Source: Desulfuromonadales bacterium
GTDB taxonomy: Bacteria > Desulfobacterota > Desulfuromonadia > Desulfuromonadales > BM103
Direction: 5' to 3'
Assembly (NCBI GenBank): GCA_030145205.1
Contig: JAQYVZ010000013.1
Location: 19,182 to 83,181, forward strand
Length of the DNA stretch: 64,000 nt
Shown: piece after piece, positions 28,533 through 37,465 of the stretch
Numbering within the stretch: the first letter of the stretch is position 1
Layout: each line of letters starts with the position of its first letter
Notes under the pieces: generated by a model
What the model was told of the DNA's origin: nothing
Database searches by the model: none
The model's input: only the letters and a program-made list of their open reading frames with translations
Translations under genes and position numbers: made by a program

Positions 28533-31010
28533 CTACTTGCTGATCGTGACAGAGATAACCGACTCCGTCTTGAACATGCGGTTGACCCCGGACTCTTTGA
28601 AGTGGTAAGGCGCAAACAGAACCCCTTGGGGCATCCGCAAGTCCACCTTCGCCTTGAGCTTCAACTCAACGCCATTGCCGGCAACCTTCACCAGATCACC
28701 TTCTTTGACTCCGAGCGTAGCAGCATCAGCGCGGCTCATCTCGACGAAAGGCTCCGGTACAACCGCCAGCGGGCCCTTGGCATGAGTCGAGGTCGTACCG
28801 CTGTGATGCAGGGCACTGCCGGTGACCAGGCGGTACGCACCTTCAACCATCGGTGCCGCGACAGCTTCGCCCAGTTTACGTGCAACCGGCTGCAGGATTT
28901 CACCACCCCAAACAACGCCCTGGGGGCCGATCTCTGTGTAATTGACTGCATACGCCGGGACGTCTTTGCCGATTTCAGCGAAAATCGCCTCGGGACCGGT
29001 AAAGGCCAGGCTGCCACCCAGTTGCGCATCCAAGGCGGCGATGATCTCGCCGTCGGTTTTTGCTTCGCCCGGGCTGGGGACACCCGCACGAACCCGCTGA
29101 ATACGGCGTTCTGCGTTGGTAAAGGTGCCGTCCTTTTCCGCAAAGCTCGCTGCGGGCAGAACGACATTCGCTTTGGCCGCCGTACTCGACAGGAAAAGAT
29201 CCTGTACGACCAGGAAAGGAACCTGCTCCAGCGCCTTTTCAACCTTGTCACGGTCAGGGAAGGACGCCACCGGATCTTCGCCGACCACATAAAGAGCGTC
29301 CAGCTTGCCGCCAGCAGCAGCATCCAGCATTGCCTGGGCACCCAGACCATCTGCAGCAGGCAGAAGACCCAAGTCAATTGCACCCTGGCTGTTCGCCTTC
29401 TCGCCGCAGAGGTAAATCCCACTCCCTTCGCGGCCAGCAATACCCGTCAGCAGAGACAGGTTGGCGGCGGCCACAGCAAGTTCCTTGCTGAGCGGTGTGT
29501 AGGGCAGACCGTACGCCAGCATGATCGCAGCGTTGCCCGCACCGGCCAACTGACGAGCAGCCTCACGCAGTGCGTCGGCATCGACGCCAGTCTTGGTCGC
29601 GACCTTGTCCGCAGTAAATTCGGCAAGAGACTGTTTCAGCGCGACGAGACCTTCCAAACCATCGGTCTTGGCCAAGCCCTCTTCCAACAGAACCTGACAG
29701 AGGCCGTTGAGCACATCCAGTTCAAGACCGGGGCCCGACAGAAGCGTCTTGGCACGCGGCAACTTGCTGAGTTTGCCGCCTTTGCCGGAGACAACCAGCA
29801 GTTGAGCATTATTGCGACGCACCGCCTGGTTGATCACCATACCCACGACCGGATGGGTATCATAAAAATCGTTGCGGATAGCGAGAACAACATCCGTGTT
29901 CTCGATCTGCGGGAAAGTGCCCGTCGAGGCTTGGACACCGAGGGTCTCAAGCAAACCTTCAGTCACGCCCTTGTAGCACTCACCGCCAGAGTGATCGAGG
30001 TTGCCGGTGCCGAGAGTCTTGGCAAGGTTCTTGAGCAGGAACATCTCTTCGTTGGTTAAGCGTGCACCACTGAGAATGCCAGCGCCCTTGCCGTCCTGGG
30101 CCTTCTTCAGACCGTCGGCGACAACCTGCAGGGCTTCGTCCCACTCGGTCTCAACCAGCTGATTGCCCTTGCGCACCAGCGGTTTGGTCAGGCGATCATC
30201 GCTGTTGACATAGGAGTAGCCGAACCGACCGCGGATGCAAAGATTGCCGTCATTGACGCCGATCTTGTCGTTAAAGCGGATGGTTTCAACCTTCTTATCA
30301 AGGATGCCCAGAGTCACTGTGCAGCCATTGCCGCAGTAACCACAGACCGTATCAACTTCATTAAGCTGCCAGGGGCGCGCCTTGAATTTGAACGGCCGCG
30401 GCAGCAGCGCACCAACCGGGCACATCGAAACGCACTGTCCACAGAATTCGCAGTGCAGGCCACGGTCAAACGCTGTAGCAATCTTGGTTTCGAAGCCGCG
30501 ATTGATGAAAGAGTAGGAGCCATAACCCACTACTTCGTCACAGACCCGCACACACTTGCCGCACAGCACACAACGGTTCATGTTGCGCTCAATCAGCGGG
30601 TTGACCTCGTCGGTGGGTAAATCGAACTTCTCGCCTTCGAAGCGATTGGTAACGACCTCGTATTCGTAGGTGAGGTCCTGCAGGTCACACTCGCCGCCCT
30701 TGTCGCAAACCGGGCAGTCAATCACGTGGTTGACCAGAAGGAACTCGAGGACCGTCTTGCGAACTTTGACGATCTCTTCTGAAGTGGTTGTCACAACCAT
30801 CCCCTCGGTAACAGGGGTGGTACAGGACGGGATCAGGCGGCCCTTCATCTGCTCGACTTCCACCAGGCAGATGCGGCAAGCGCCGTAGGGCAACAATTTC
30901 TTGGCATAGCAGAGCACCGGAATGTGAATACCGTTATCCCGGGCCGCCTCATAAATGGTGGCATTTTTCGGGACTGTAATCTGCTTGCCGTCGATCGTCA
31001 GGTTAACCAT
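28533..31010 (-). CDS. nuoG: NADH-quinone oxidoreductase subunit G (molybdopterin-family, Fe-S rich)
   Basis: An 825-residue subunit. The N-terminal [2Fe-2S] site is C34, C45, C48, C63; the His-Cys3 site is H95, C99, C102, C108; two [4Fe-4S] motifs follow at C147-C157 and C187-C197; a fourth cluster site is C223, C226, C230, C258 at the head of the molybdopterin-oxidoreductase-like domain, which carries no visible cofactor duty in complex I. The C-terminus keeps the MopB_CT-like beta domain. The cluster set is close to that of SfrA (56045-58585), its paralogue in this window. It lies between nuoF and nuoH with 38 bp and 80 bp gaps. Confidence 0.95.
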   Translation of the reverse strand: MVNLTIDGKQITVPKNATIYEAARDNGIHIPVLCYAKKLLPYGACRICLVEVEQMKGRLIPSCTTPVTEGMVVTTTSEEIVKVRKTVLEFLLVNHVIDCPVCDKGGECDLQDLTYEYEVVTNRFEGEKFDLPTDEVNPLIERNMNRCVLCGKCVRVCDEVVGYGSYSFINRGFETKIATAFDRGLHCEFCGQCVSMCPVGALLPRPFKFKARPWQLNEVDTVCGYCGNGCTVTLGILDKKVETIRFNDKIGVNDGNLCIRGRFGYSYVNSDDRLTKPLVRKGNQLVETEWDEALQVVADGLKKAQDGKGAGILSGARLTNEEMFLLKNLAKTLGTGNLDHSGGECYKGVTEGLLETLGVQASTGTFPQIENTDVVLAIRNDFYDTHPVVGMVINQAVRRNNAQLLVVSGKGGKLSKLPRAKTLLSGPGLELDVLNGLCQVLLEEGLAKTDGLEGLVALKQSLAEFTADKVATKTGVDADALREAARQLAGAGNAAIMLAYGLPYTPLSKELAVAAANLSLLTGIAGREGSGIYLCGEKANSQGAIDLGLLPAADGLGAQAMLDAAAGGKLDALYVVGEDPVASFPDRDKVEKALEQVPFLVVQDLFLSSTAAKANVVLPAASFAEKDGTFTNAERRIQRVRAGVPSPGEAKTDGEIIAALDAQLGGSLAFTGPEAIFAEIGKDVPAYAVNYTEIGPQGVVWGGEILQPVARKLGEAVAAPMVEGAYRLVTGSALHHSGTTSTHAKGPLAVVPEPFVEMSRADAATLGVKEGDLVKVAGNGVELKLKAKVDLRMPQGVLFAPYHFKESGVNRMFKTESVISVTISK

Positions 31011-31048
31011 CGTGTCCTCGTTATTATCGTGTCAGCTGATAAAATCGT

Positions 31049-32830
31049 CTATTCAATCGCCATGAAGCGGCAGGCATCGTAACAGGAAGTACATTCCGTA
31101 CATGTCTCGCGGTCAATGACAGCCACCTGGCCTTTTTCCCAAGCAATGCAATCCACCGGGCAGACTTTCGGGCAGATACCGCACTTCTTGCACTTCTCTT
31201 CAATAACTTTGAATTTGAGCAGCGGCTTACAGGCATGAGAAGGACATTCCTTCTCCTTGATGTGCGCCTCGTACTCGTGCCGGAAGTAGCGGATGGTCGA
31301 CAGGACCGGGTTGGGCGCCGTCTGACCGAGACCACAGAGAGAACTTTTCTTGATGTCGATCGCCATGTCTTCAAGCAGCTCGATATCACCTTCCTCGCCT
31401 TTACCGGAGCAGATCCGCTCAAGAATCTCGAGCATGATCTTCAGACCGATCCGGCAGGGGATACACTTGCCACAGGACTCAACGCGGGTGAAATTCAGGA
31501 AGAAGCGGGCGATGTCGACCATGCAGGTCGTTTCGTCCATGACCACCAGACCACCGGAACCCATCATGGCGCCGGCCTTGATCAGGGAGTCGTAATCGAC
31601 CTCGGCATCCAGTGCTTCTGCTGGCAGACAACCACCGGACGGGCCACCAGCCTGAACTGCTTTAAATTTGCGGTTGTTATGGATACCGCCACAAACGTCA
31701 TAGATGACTTCCTTCATGGTGGTACCAGCAGGGACTTCAACCAGGCCGGTATGTTTGACCTTGCCGGTCAGGGCGAAAATCTTGGTACCCTTAGTGCCCT
31801 CGGTGCCGATCGAGCTGTACCAGTCGGCGCCGTTGTAGAAGATATAGGCAACGTTGGCAAACGTCTCAACGTTGTTGATGTTGGTCGGCTTGGTCCAGAG
31901 ACCACGTACCGCCGGGAAAGGCGGACGGGGACGAGACATGCCACGCTCACCCTCAATCGACGCCATCAGGGCTGTTTCTTCGCCGCAGACAAACGCGCCA
32001 GCGCCAGCCTTGATGCGCATGTCGAATTTGAAGCCGAGGCCCATGCAGTCATCGCCGAGGATACCTTTTTCCTTACAGGTATCAATCGCAAGCTGCAGAC
32101 GTTTGATGGCCAGAGGATACTCAGCACGACAGTAAACGTAGCCAAAGTCACAGCCGATTGCGTAAGCCGCGATCATCATGCCCTCGATGACACCATAGGG
32201 GTCGCCTTCGAGAACCGAACGGTCCATAAACGCGCCCGGGTCACCCTCGTCAGCGTTGCAGATCAGGTACTTGTGATCACCAGGAGTCGCTTTACAAAAA
32301 GACCATTTGACACCAGTCGGGAAGCCACCGCCGCCACGGCCACGCAGACCGGAGCGCTTAACTTCTTCAATGACCTCTTCCGGTTTCAGCTTTACGGCTG
32401 CCTTGATACCGCTGAAGCCTTTGTGAGCGACGAAATCATCCATGCTCTCAGCATCAATGGTGCCACAACGGGAGAAGATGATCCGCTGCTGTTTTTCAAG
32501 GAATTTGCCGTAATAAGGACCCGCGACCTTCTTCGGTACCGGCTCATTGCCGAGCATATGCTGTTCGACAATATCCGGAACCAGTTCAGCCGTCACAAAG
32601 TCGTAAGTGACCGGATCCTGACCTGGCATAACAACGTCGACCAGCACGTCGTTAGCGCACAAACCACGGCAACCGGTTTTCTTGATATCGCAATGGCTAC
32701 CAACTTTCGCCGCAACACCTTGCTTCTCAAATTCGGACTCGAACGCTTCAATAACACTTTGCGCACCCGAAGCGAAACCGCCGGTACCGGTACAGATCAA
32801 TACTTGAATATTTTCTGCTGTTTCGGCCAT
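31049..32830 (-). CDS. nuoF: NADH-quinone oxidoreductase subunit F with extra Trx-like and ferredoxin domains
   Basis: A 593-residue flavoprotein that oxidises NADH. It is longer than the roughly 440 residues of E. coli NuoF. Residues 1-95 form a thioredoxin-like [2Fe-2S] domain (C13, C47, C54, C58); the NADH/FMN domain begins around GRGGGGFPTG at 164-173; the N3 cluster motif ESCGKCIPCRIG follows; the C-terminal 55 or so residues are a two-cluster ferredoxin (CKKCGICPKVCP, CTECTSCYDACR). This layout matches HydB/HndC-type subunits of NAD-linked hydrogenases, and Geobacter-type NuoF. The extra clusters may let ferredoxin or another carrier exchange electrons at the NADH end; this is inference. 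Confidence 0.94.
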   Translation of the reverse strand: MAETAENIQVLICTGTGGFASGAQSVIEAFESEFEKQGVAAKVGSHCDIKKTGCRGLCANDVLVDVVMPGQDPVTYDFVTAELVPDIVEQHMLGNEPVPKKVAGPYYGKFLEKQQRIIFSRCGTIDAESMDDFVAHKGFSGIKAAVKLKPEEVIEEVKRSGLRGRGGGGFPTGVKWSFCKATPGDHKYLICNADEGDPGAFMDRSVLEGDPYGVIEGMMIAAYAIGCDFGYVYCRAEYPLAIKRLQLAIDTCKEKGILGDDCMGLGFKFDMRIKAGAGAFVCGEETALMASIEGERGMSRPRPPFPAVRGLWTKPTNINNVETFANVAYIFYNGADWYSSIGTEGTKGTKIFALTGKVKHTGLVEVPAGTTMKEVIYDVCGGIHNNRKFKAVQAGGPSGGCLPAEALDAEVDYDSLIKAGAMMGSGGLVVMDETTCMVDIARFFLNFTRVESCGKCIPCRIGLKIMLEILERICSGKGEEGDIELLEDMAIDIKKSSLCGLGQTAPNPVLSTIRYFRHEYEAHIKEKECPSHACKPLLKFKVIEEKCKKCGICPKVCPVDCIAWEKGQVAVIDRETCTECTSCYDACRFMAIE

Positions 32831-32842
32831 AGGAACCCTCGA

Positions 32843-33340
32843 TCAATCCATCTTCTTGTATTTGTCAATGACTTCGTCAGTTTTCTGAACGGTCAGCGAG
32901 CCATAAGTACCATCATTAACCATGATGACCGGCGCCATGCCGCAGGCGCCGATACAGGCCACGTGCTCAACGGTAAACTTGAGATCATCCGTGGTTTCCG
33001 CATGACCAATACCCAGACGGTCCTCAATGGTATCGCTGATACGACCGGCACCCTTAACGTGGCATGCTGTTCCCATGCAGATCCGGATGATGTATTTACC
33101 GCGCGGCTCCATGTGAAACTGCGCGTAAAAGGTGAGCACACCATAAATCTGGCTGGAATAAACATTCAGCCGCTCGGCGGTCAGATGGACAGTCTCTTCA
33201 GGGATATATCCATAAAACTCCTGAATCCCTTGCAGAACTGGCATCAGAGAACCGGGCATATCGATATACTTATCGATGACCTCATTCGCTCCGGTCAGAT
33301 CAATTTCTTCTTCAACTTTGGTTTCGACTGCCTCACTCAT
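32843..33340 (-). CDS. nuoE: NADH-quinone oxidoreductase subunit E
   Basis: A 165-residue thioredoxin-fold subunit with the N1a [2Fe-2S] motif: CMGTAC near residue 96 and CIGACG near residue 135. It partners NuoF at the tip of the peripheral arm. It starts 18 bp after nuoD and ends 12 bp before nuoF. Confidence 0.96.
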   Translation of the reverse strand: MSEAVETKVEEEIDLTGANEVIDKYIDMPGSLMPVLQGIQEFYGYIPEETVHLTAERLNVYSSQIYGVLTFYAQFHMEPRGKYIIRICMGTACHVKGAGRISDTIEDRLGIGHAETTDDLKFTVEHVACIGACGMAPVIMVNDGTYGSLTVQKTDEVIDKYKKMD

Positions 33341-33358
33341 AGCTGGCTCCTCAAAAAT

Positions 33359-34537
33359 TTAGCGGTCGATCTCGCCCAGAACGATATCGAGGGTTCCGAT
33401 GACAGCCACAACATCAGCGATCAGCGAGCCTTCACACATTTTAGGCAGGGCCTGCAGATTGACGAATGAAGCCGAACGAATCTTCATGCGTTTAGGACAT
33501 GCCGAACCGTCGGAATTGATATAGAAACCAACTTCACCCTTCGGGTTTTCAACTCCAACATAGATCTCACCCTCTTCCGGTTTGAAACCTTCGGTGATGA
33601 TCTTGAATTGATGGATCAAACCTTCAATGCTATTGACCACATCCTGCTTGGGAGGCAAGCAGACTTTCGGAGCATCCGCAAGGATCGGACCAGGCTTGAG
33701 CTTGTCGAGTGCCTGGTGGACAATCTTGCAGGACTCACGCATTTCATTGAGGCGTGCATGGTAACGGGCCCAGGTATCACAGCCATCGTCAACAATAACT
33801 TTGAAATCGTAATTCTCGTAGCCACTGTAAGGCTGATCGCGACGCAGGTCCCAATCAACCCCGGAGCTACGCAGGCACGGCCCGGTCACGCCCAGGTCGA
33901 TGGCGTCCTCGGCACTGATCACGCCGACGTCCTTAATCCTCTTCTGCCAAATGATATTGCCGGTCAGCAGACCCTCATAAGTCTCGATATGCTTCGGCAT
34001 ATCGTTGACGAAATCACGCATTTCCTGCTCGATACCCACCGGCAGGTCGGCAGACAGGCCACCGACGCGGAAGTAGTTCGAGGTCATGCGTGCGCCGGAG
34101 ATCTTTTCGTACATGTCCATGACATGCTCACGCTCACGGAAGCAGTAGATGAACACGGTCATTGCACCGATATCGAGCGCATGGCAGGCCAGCCAGACCA
34201 AGTGACTCTTGATACGGGTCAGCTCTGCCAGAAGAACACGAACAACCTGGGCTCTCTCGGGGATCGCGTCGGTCAGGCCGAGCAGCTTCTCAACCGCCAG
34301 CACGTAACCGAGGTTGTTGTGCATCGGCGCCAGATAATCGAGCCGGTCGGTCAGGGGCAGGATCTGGTGATAGGTGCGATGCTCCGACAGCTTCTCGATA
34401 CCACGGTGGAGAAAGCCGACGTGCGGTGTGGCCTTAACCACAGTCTCGCCGTCCAGTTCCAGAACCAGCTGCAACACCCCGTGAGTCGAGGGATGCTGGG
34501 GCCCCATGTTAATGGTCATGGTTTCAACGTTTGCCAT
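33359..34537 (-). CDS. nuoD: NADH-quinone oxidoreductase subunit D
   Basis: A 392-residue 49-kDa-type subunit that builds the quinone site with NuoB. The start MGPQHPSTHGVLQLVLELDGE motif region (His and Tyr-containing loop), LTDRLDYLAPMHNN and the C-terminal VIGTLDIVLGEIDR are conserved. It is a separate gene and not fused to NuoC. Confidence 0.97.
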   Translation of the reverse strand: MANVETMTINMGPQHPSTHGVLQLVLELDGETVVKATPHVGFLHRGIEKLSEHRTYHQILPLTDRLDYLAPMHNNLGYVLAVEKLLGLTDAIPERAQVVRVLLAELTRIKSHLVWLACHALDIGAMTVFIYCFREREHVMDMYEKISGARMTSNYFRVGGLSADLPVGIEQEMRDFVNDMPKHIETYEGLLTGNIIWQKRIKDVGVISAEDAIDLGVTGPCLRSSGVDWDLRRDQPYSGYENYDFKVIVDDGCDTWARYHARLNEMRESCKIVHQALDKLKPGPILADAPKVCLPPKQDVVNSIEGLIHQFKIITEGFKPEEGEIYVGVENPKGEVGFYINSDGSACPKRMKIRSASFVNLQALPKMCEGSLIADVVAVIGTLDIVLGEIDR

Positions 34538-34580
34538 TTGTCTGCCTCGTCTATGAAAAGGTAAACCTTACGTCCTGTAA

Positions 34581-35063
34581 TCAGCGAACACGGCCCTGGT
34601 AGGGTTCACGGTCGGGGCCCTGGACCGGATAGTCCTTGCGCAACGGGTGACCTTCCCAATCGGCGGGCATCAGGATGCGACGCGGATCAGGATGATTGTT
34701 GAAGGTGATGCCCATCAGGTCCCAGCACTCACGCTCGAGCCAGTTCGCCGTCGTCCAGACACAGCTGACGGTGTCAATCGTGGCATCAGCCTCTTCCACC
34801 GGAGCCTTGACGCGGAAGCGCAGGTGCTCCCCGATGTTGTACAGCTGGTAGACCACCATGAAGCGCGGCGATTCACCCAGGGAATCCACGGCGCAGATGT
34901 CGGTCAGAAAATTGAACCCCAGTTCGTCCCTGAGGAAGGTGCAGACGGCGACAATCTCTTCCTTCGTGACAGTCACGGTCATTTCGCCGCGGAACTCGCG
35001 CTCATCAAGCACTGAGCTGGCGAATTTGGCCTTAAGCTTGTCAACAACAGCCTGTAAAGTCAT
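34581..35063 (-). CDS. nuoC: NADH-quinone oxidoreductase subunit C
   Basis: A 160-residue 30-kDa-type scaffold subunit of the peripheral arm. [20 protein letters not shown] and [12 protein letters not shown] are diagnostic. Unfused to NuoD, with a 43-bp gap to it. Confidence 0.96.
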   Translation of the reverse strand: MTLQAVVDKLKAKFASSVLDEREFRGEMTVTVTKEEIVAVCTFLRDELGFNFLTDICAVDSLGESPRFMVVYQLYNIGEHLRFRVKAPVEEADATIDTVSCVWTTANWLERECWDLMGITFNNHPDPRRILMPADWEGHPLRKDYPVQGPDREPYQGRVR

Positions 35064-35126
35064 AACGGTTGCTTCCTGTCTTGATAGAAATTCGTTGCTC
35101 GACCGAATGCCGGCCGGGTTTCAAAT

Positions 35127-35636
35127 TTAGATATCGCTGATGCGCTCGCCAATGCCGATGACGGAACCGAACGAATTGCGCTCTTGCATGATTTTTTCCT
35201 GCAGCTTCATGAGGCCGTACAGCAGGCCTTCAGGACGCGGCGGGCAACCGGGGATGTAAACATCGACCGGCAGGATCTCGTCCACACCCTGCACCGTGCT
35301 GTAGGTATCAAAAATACCGCCGGAGCAGGCGCAAGCGCCCATGGCGATGACGTACCGCGGTTCAGGCATCTGCTCGTACACCGTCTGGATGACCGGAGCC
35401 ATCTTCTTCGTGACCGTACCGGCAATGACGATCAGGTCAGCCTGACGCGGCGAAGCACGGAACAGCACCCCAAAGCGGTCGAGGTCAAAACGCGCGGCGC
35501 CGGTGGCCATCATTTCGATAGCACAGCAGGCCAGACCAAAGGTCATGGGCCAGAGCGAACGCGAACGCGACCAGTTGACAACCTTGTCCAGAGACGTAGT
35601 GATTACGTTATTGCCCAGGGTCTCTTCTACTCCCAT
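35127..35636 (-). CDS. nuoB: NADH-quinone oxidoreductase subunit B
   Basis: A 169-residue subunit that carries the last cluster, N2, next to the quinone site. The tandem cysteines are in [11 protein letters not shown], with further ligands in [10 protein letters not shown] and PGCPPRPE. The ATG at 35636 is chosen because AAGGAG lies 7 bases ahead and the family starts at MGVEE; it overlaps the end of nuoA by 10 bp. A TTG at 35657 would add seven residues. Confidence 0.96.
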   Translation of the reverse strand: MGVEETLGNNVITTSLDKVVNWSRSRSLWPMTFGLACCAIEMMATGAARFDLDRFGVLFRASPRQADLIVIAGTVTKKMAPVIQTVYEQMPEPRYVIAMGACACSGGIFDTYSTVQGVDEILPVDVYIPGCPPRPEGLLYGLMKLQEKIMQERNSFGSVIGIGERISDI

Positions 35637-35983
35637 TCCAGCGCTCCTTTTTTCCAAACGTAGATATAACCAACGAGAAGGATCAGAATGAACACGCCCA
35701 TTTCAACGAAGCCGAACATTCCGAGACGCTTGAACATGACTGCCCAAGGGTACATAAAGACCACCTCGATATCGAAAACGATGAACAGCATGGCGATGAT
35801 ATAGAACTTCACCGAGAAGCGTTCACGGGCCGTACCGACCAGCGGCATGCCACACTCGTAAGGAGCAAGCTTTACCTCGGATGGCTTCTTTTGACCGATC
35901 AGTCCGGAAAAGACAGTCGAGCCGATAGCGAAGCACACGGCGATGAGAATCAGCGTAAAAATCGGAAGGTAGTTGTCCAGCAT
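35627..35983 (-). CDS. nuoA: NADH-quinone oxidoreductase subunit A
   Basis: A 118-residue, three-helix membrane subunit, first gene of the operon. [22 protein letters not shown] with the conserved Cys loop and [12 protein letters not shown] are diagnostic. GGAGGACC precedes the ATG. The promoter and operator lie about 80 to 135 bp upstream. Confidence 0.96.
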   Translation of the reverse strand: MLDNYLPIFTLILIAVCFAIGSTVFSGLIGQKKPSEVKLAPYECGMPLVGTARERFSVKFYIIAMLFIVFDIEVVFMYPWAVMFKRLGMFGFVEMGVFILILLVGYIYVWKKGALEWE

Positions 35984-36062
35984 TTAAATGGTCCTCCTGC
36001 CAGAAAGAGCTTTGTCGAAACTCGGCCACAATCATAGTGTGAGCGGCATTTTTGCCGACTGA

Positions 36063-36091
36063 AAGGTAGGACAAAACATACCCTTTGTCAA
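36063..36091 (-). promoter_or_regulatory. Predicted sigma-70 promoter of the nuo operon
   Basis: Minus strand: perfect -35 TTGACA (36086-36091), 17-base spacer, -10 TACCTT (36063-36068). The start would be near 36056, giving a leader of about 73 bases before nuoA. The shared operator lies just upstream of the -35 box. Confidence 0.6.
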
Positions 36092-36097
36092 GGAAAA

Positions 36098-36117
36098 AAT
36101 ACAGTATACAGTATGCA
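36098..36117. promoter_or_regulatory. Operator upstream of nuoA, shared with sfrBA
   Basis: The minus strand contains TGCATACTGTATAC (36104-36117), a near-palindrome of the form GYATAC-N-GTATAC, followed by a further TGTAT half-site. The same 14 bases occur in front of sfrB at 53930-53943. Here the site ends about 7 bp upstream of the -35 box. The regulator is not encoded nearby; the Geobacter repressor HgtR, which controls central metabolism genes, is one candidate to test. Confidence 0.65.
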
Positions 36118-36186
36118 ATGTACAAACGAGCAAACCTCGTTGTAACGGGGCGTTAGGCCAAATAGGATTTCATCTTGTGTAGGACG

Positions 36187-36212
36187 AGAAAAGGGTGGAG
36201 AATACCACCCCT
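36187..36212 (-). terminator. Probable terminator of the rnf operon
   Basis: On the minus strand, GGGTGG and CCACCC form a 6-bp stem with a 6-base loop, followed by TTTTCTC. It lies 55 bp after the rnfE stop and before the nuo promoter, which supports separate rnf and nuo transcripts. The stem is modest. Confidence 0.6.
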
Positions 36213-36266
36213 TAGAGACATTTAATCCCCAATTCAGGGGGCTGCAGAAGAACTGTGACAACCCAT

Positions 36267-36860
36267 TTATTTCCGGAATTCTTCGATCCGATTCATGCCC
36301 GCAAGCAACAAACCCATAACAATAAATGCACCGGGAGGCAGGATCAGGAGAATCAACGGCTGATAACCTGCACCGAAAACCGCAACACCAAACAGGGTAC
36401 CAACGCCGAAAAGCTCACGCACTGAACCGAGCACGAACAGGGCCAGGGTAAAACCAAGCCCCATGCCGGCGCCATCGATTACCGAAGGCAGCAACGGATT
36501 GCGGGAAGCATAGGCTTCCGCTCGACCGAGAATCAGGCAGTTGACCACGATCAGCGGGATAAAGATACCGAGCGCCTTATGCAGATCGTAGAAATACGCT
36601 TCCATACAGAGTTGCACCACGGTCACGAAGGAGGCGATGATCACAATAAAGGAGGGAATGCGAACCCGGGCCGGAATCACCTTGCGCAGGCTGGCCACCA
36701 CGATATTGGAACAGACCAGCACGAAGGTCGTGGCAAACCCCATCCCCAAGCCGTTGACGGCACTGGTTGTGACCGCCAAGGCAGGGCAGAGGCCAAGCAG
36801 TAGCCTGAACACGGCATTTTCACGCCAGAGCCCCTTGGTGAACCCCTTGACTAAACTCAT
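36267..36860 (-). CDS. rnfE: Electron transport complex subunit RnfE
   Basis: A 197-residue integral membrane subunit with six helices, paralogous to RnfA and opposite in membrane orientation in known complexes. GLCPALAVTTSAVNGLGMG, VNCLILGRAEAYASRNPLLPS and GAFIVMGLLLAGMN are conserved. Its start overlaps the rnfG stop by 4 bp. Last gene of rnfABCDGE. Confidence 0.96.
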   Translation of the reverse strand: MSLVKGFTKGLWRENAVFRLLLGLCPALAVTTSAVNGLGMGFATTFVLVCSNIVVASLRKVIPARVRIPSFIVIIASFVTVVQLCMEAYFYDLHKALGIFIPLIVVNCLILGRAEAYASRNPLLPSVIDGAGMGLGFTLALFVLGSVRELFGVGTLFGVAVFGAGYQPLILLILPPGAFIVMGLLLAGMNRIEEFRK

Positions 36861-37465
36861 GGCTGGTCACCTCCGGCGGGAACAAGGAGTTCGTCCCGAT
36901 GTGCCTTATAAAACTCCAGGCCGTCATGAATCGCACCAACCACGGCACGGGGCGAGATGGTCGCGCCGGTAATCTGGTCAAACTCACCACCATCTTTTTT
37001 CACCCGCCAGTCGGCATTCTTCAGGGAGCGCCCCTTGAACATCTGCTTGAACCAGGGCTGGGTGATCTTGTCCCCCAGACCCGGGGTCTCCGCGTGATTC
37101 AGGATCTCCACCCCGACCACCGTGCCCTGCGGATCAATACCAACCATAATGGCGATATTGCCACTGTAGCCGTCCGGTGCAACCACCGTGAAGGCCACAC
37201 CGCTGAGCTCGCCCGCCTGTCGGCCACGGAAAAAGGTGCGCGTCAAGGTCCGCCCCCGCCGGTCCTTGCCGGTGATCAGGCTGACCGTATCTTCGTCAGG
37301 GCTGTTGTCAGTCGGCGGCAACACGGCACTCAGGGCGCGCAGGGTTTCCTGGCGACGCTGTTCGGCGATCGGCGCACGTGTGGCCCCTTCCACCAGGGAA
37401 AGAATCAGTCCGGCGCCGGCGGCAATCAGGGTCAGCACCAGCACAAGGCGCAGCATCTCTTTCAT
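36857..37465 (-). CDS. rnfG: Electron transport complex subunit RnfG (covalent FMN)
   Basis: A 202-residue subunit with an N-terminal membrane anchor (about 5-25) and an FMN-binding periplasmic domain. The phosphoester-linked FMN site is the Thr in DQITGATISPRAV near the C-terminus; HAETPGLGDKI is also conserved. Overlaps rnfD and rnfE by 4 bp each. Confidence 0.96.
   Translation of the reverse strand: MKEMLRLVLVLTLIAAGAGLILSLVEGATRAPIAEQRRQETLRALSAVLPPTDNSPDEDTVSLITGKDRRGRTLTRTFFRGRQAGELSGVAFTVVAPDGYSGNIAIMVGIDPQGTVVGVEILNHAETPGLGDKITQPWFKQMFKGRSLKNADWRVKKDGGEFDQITGATISPRAVVGAIHDGLEFYKAHRDELLVPAGGDQP

Noticed and set aside
31235..33469. 744-codon open frame on the plus strand across nuoF and nuoE
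   Set aside because: Antisense shadow of two well-conserved genes; no domain can be recognised and no ribosome site is seen.
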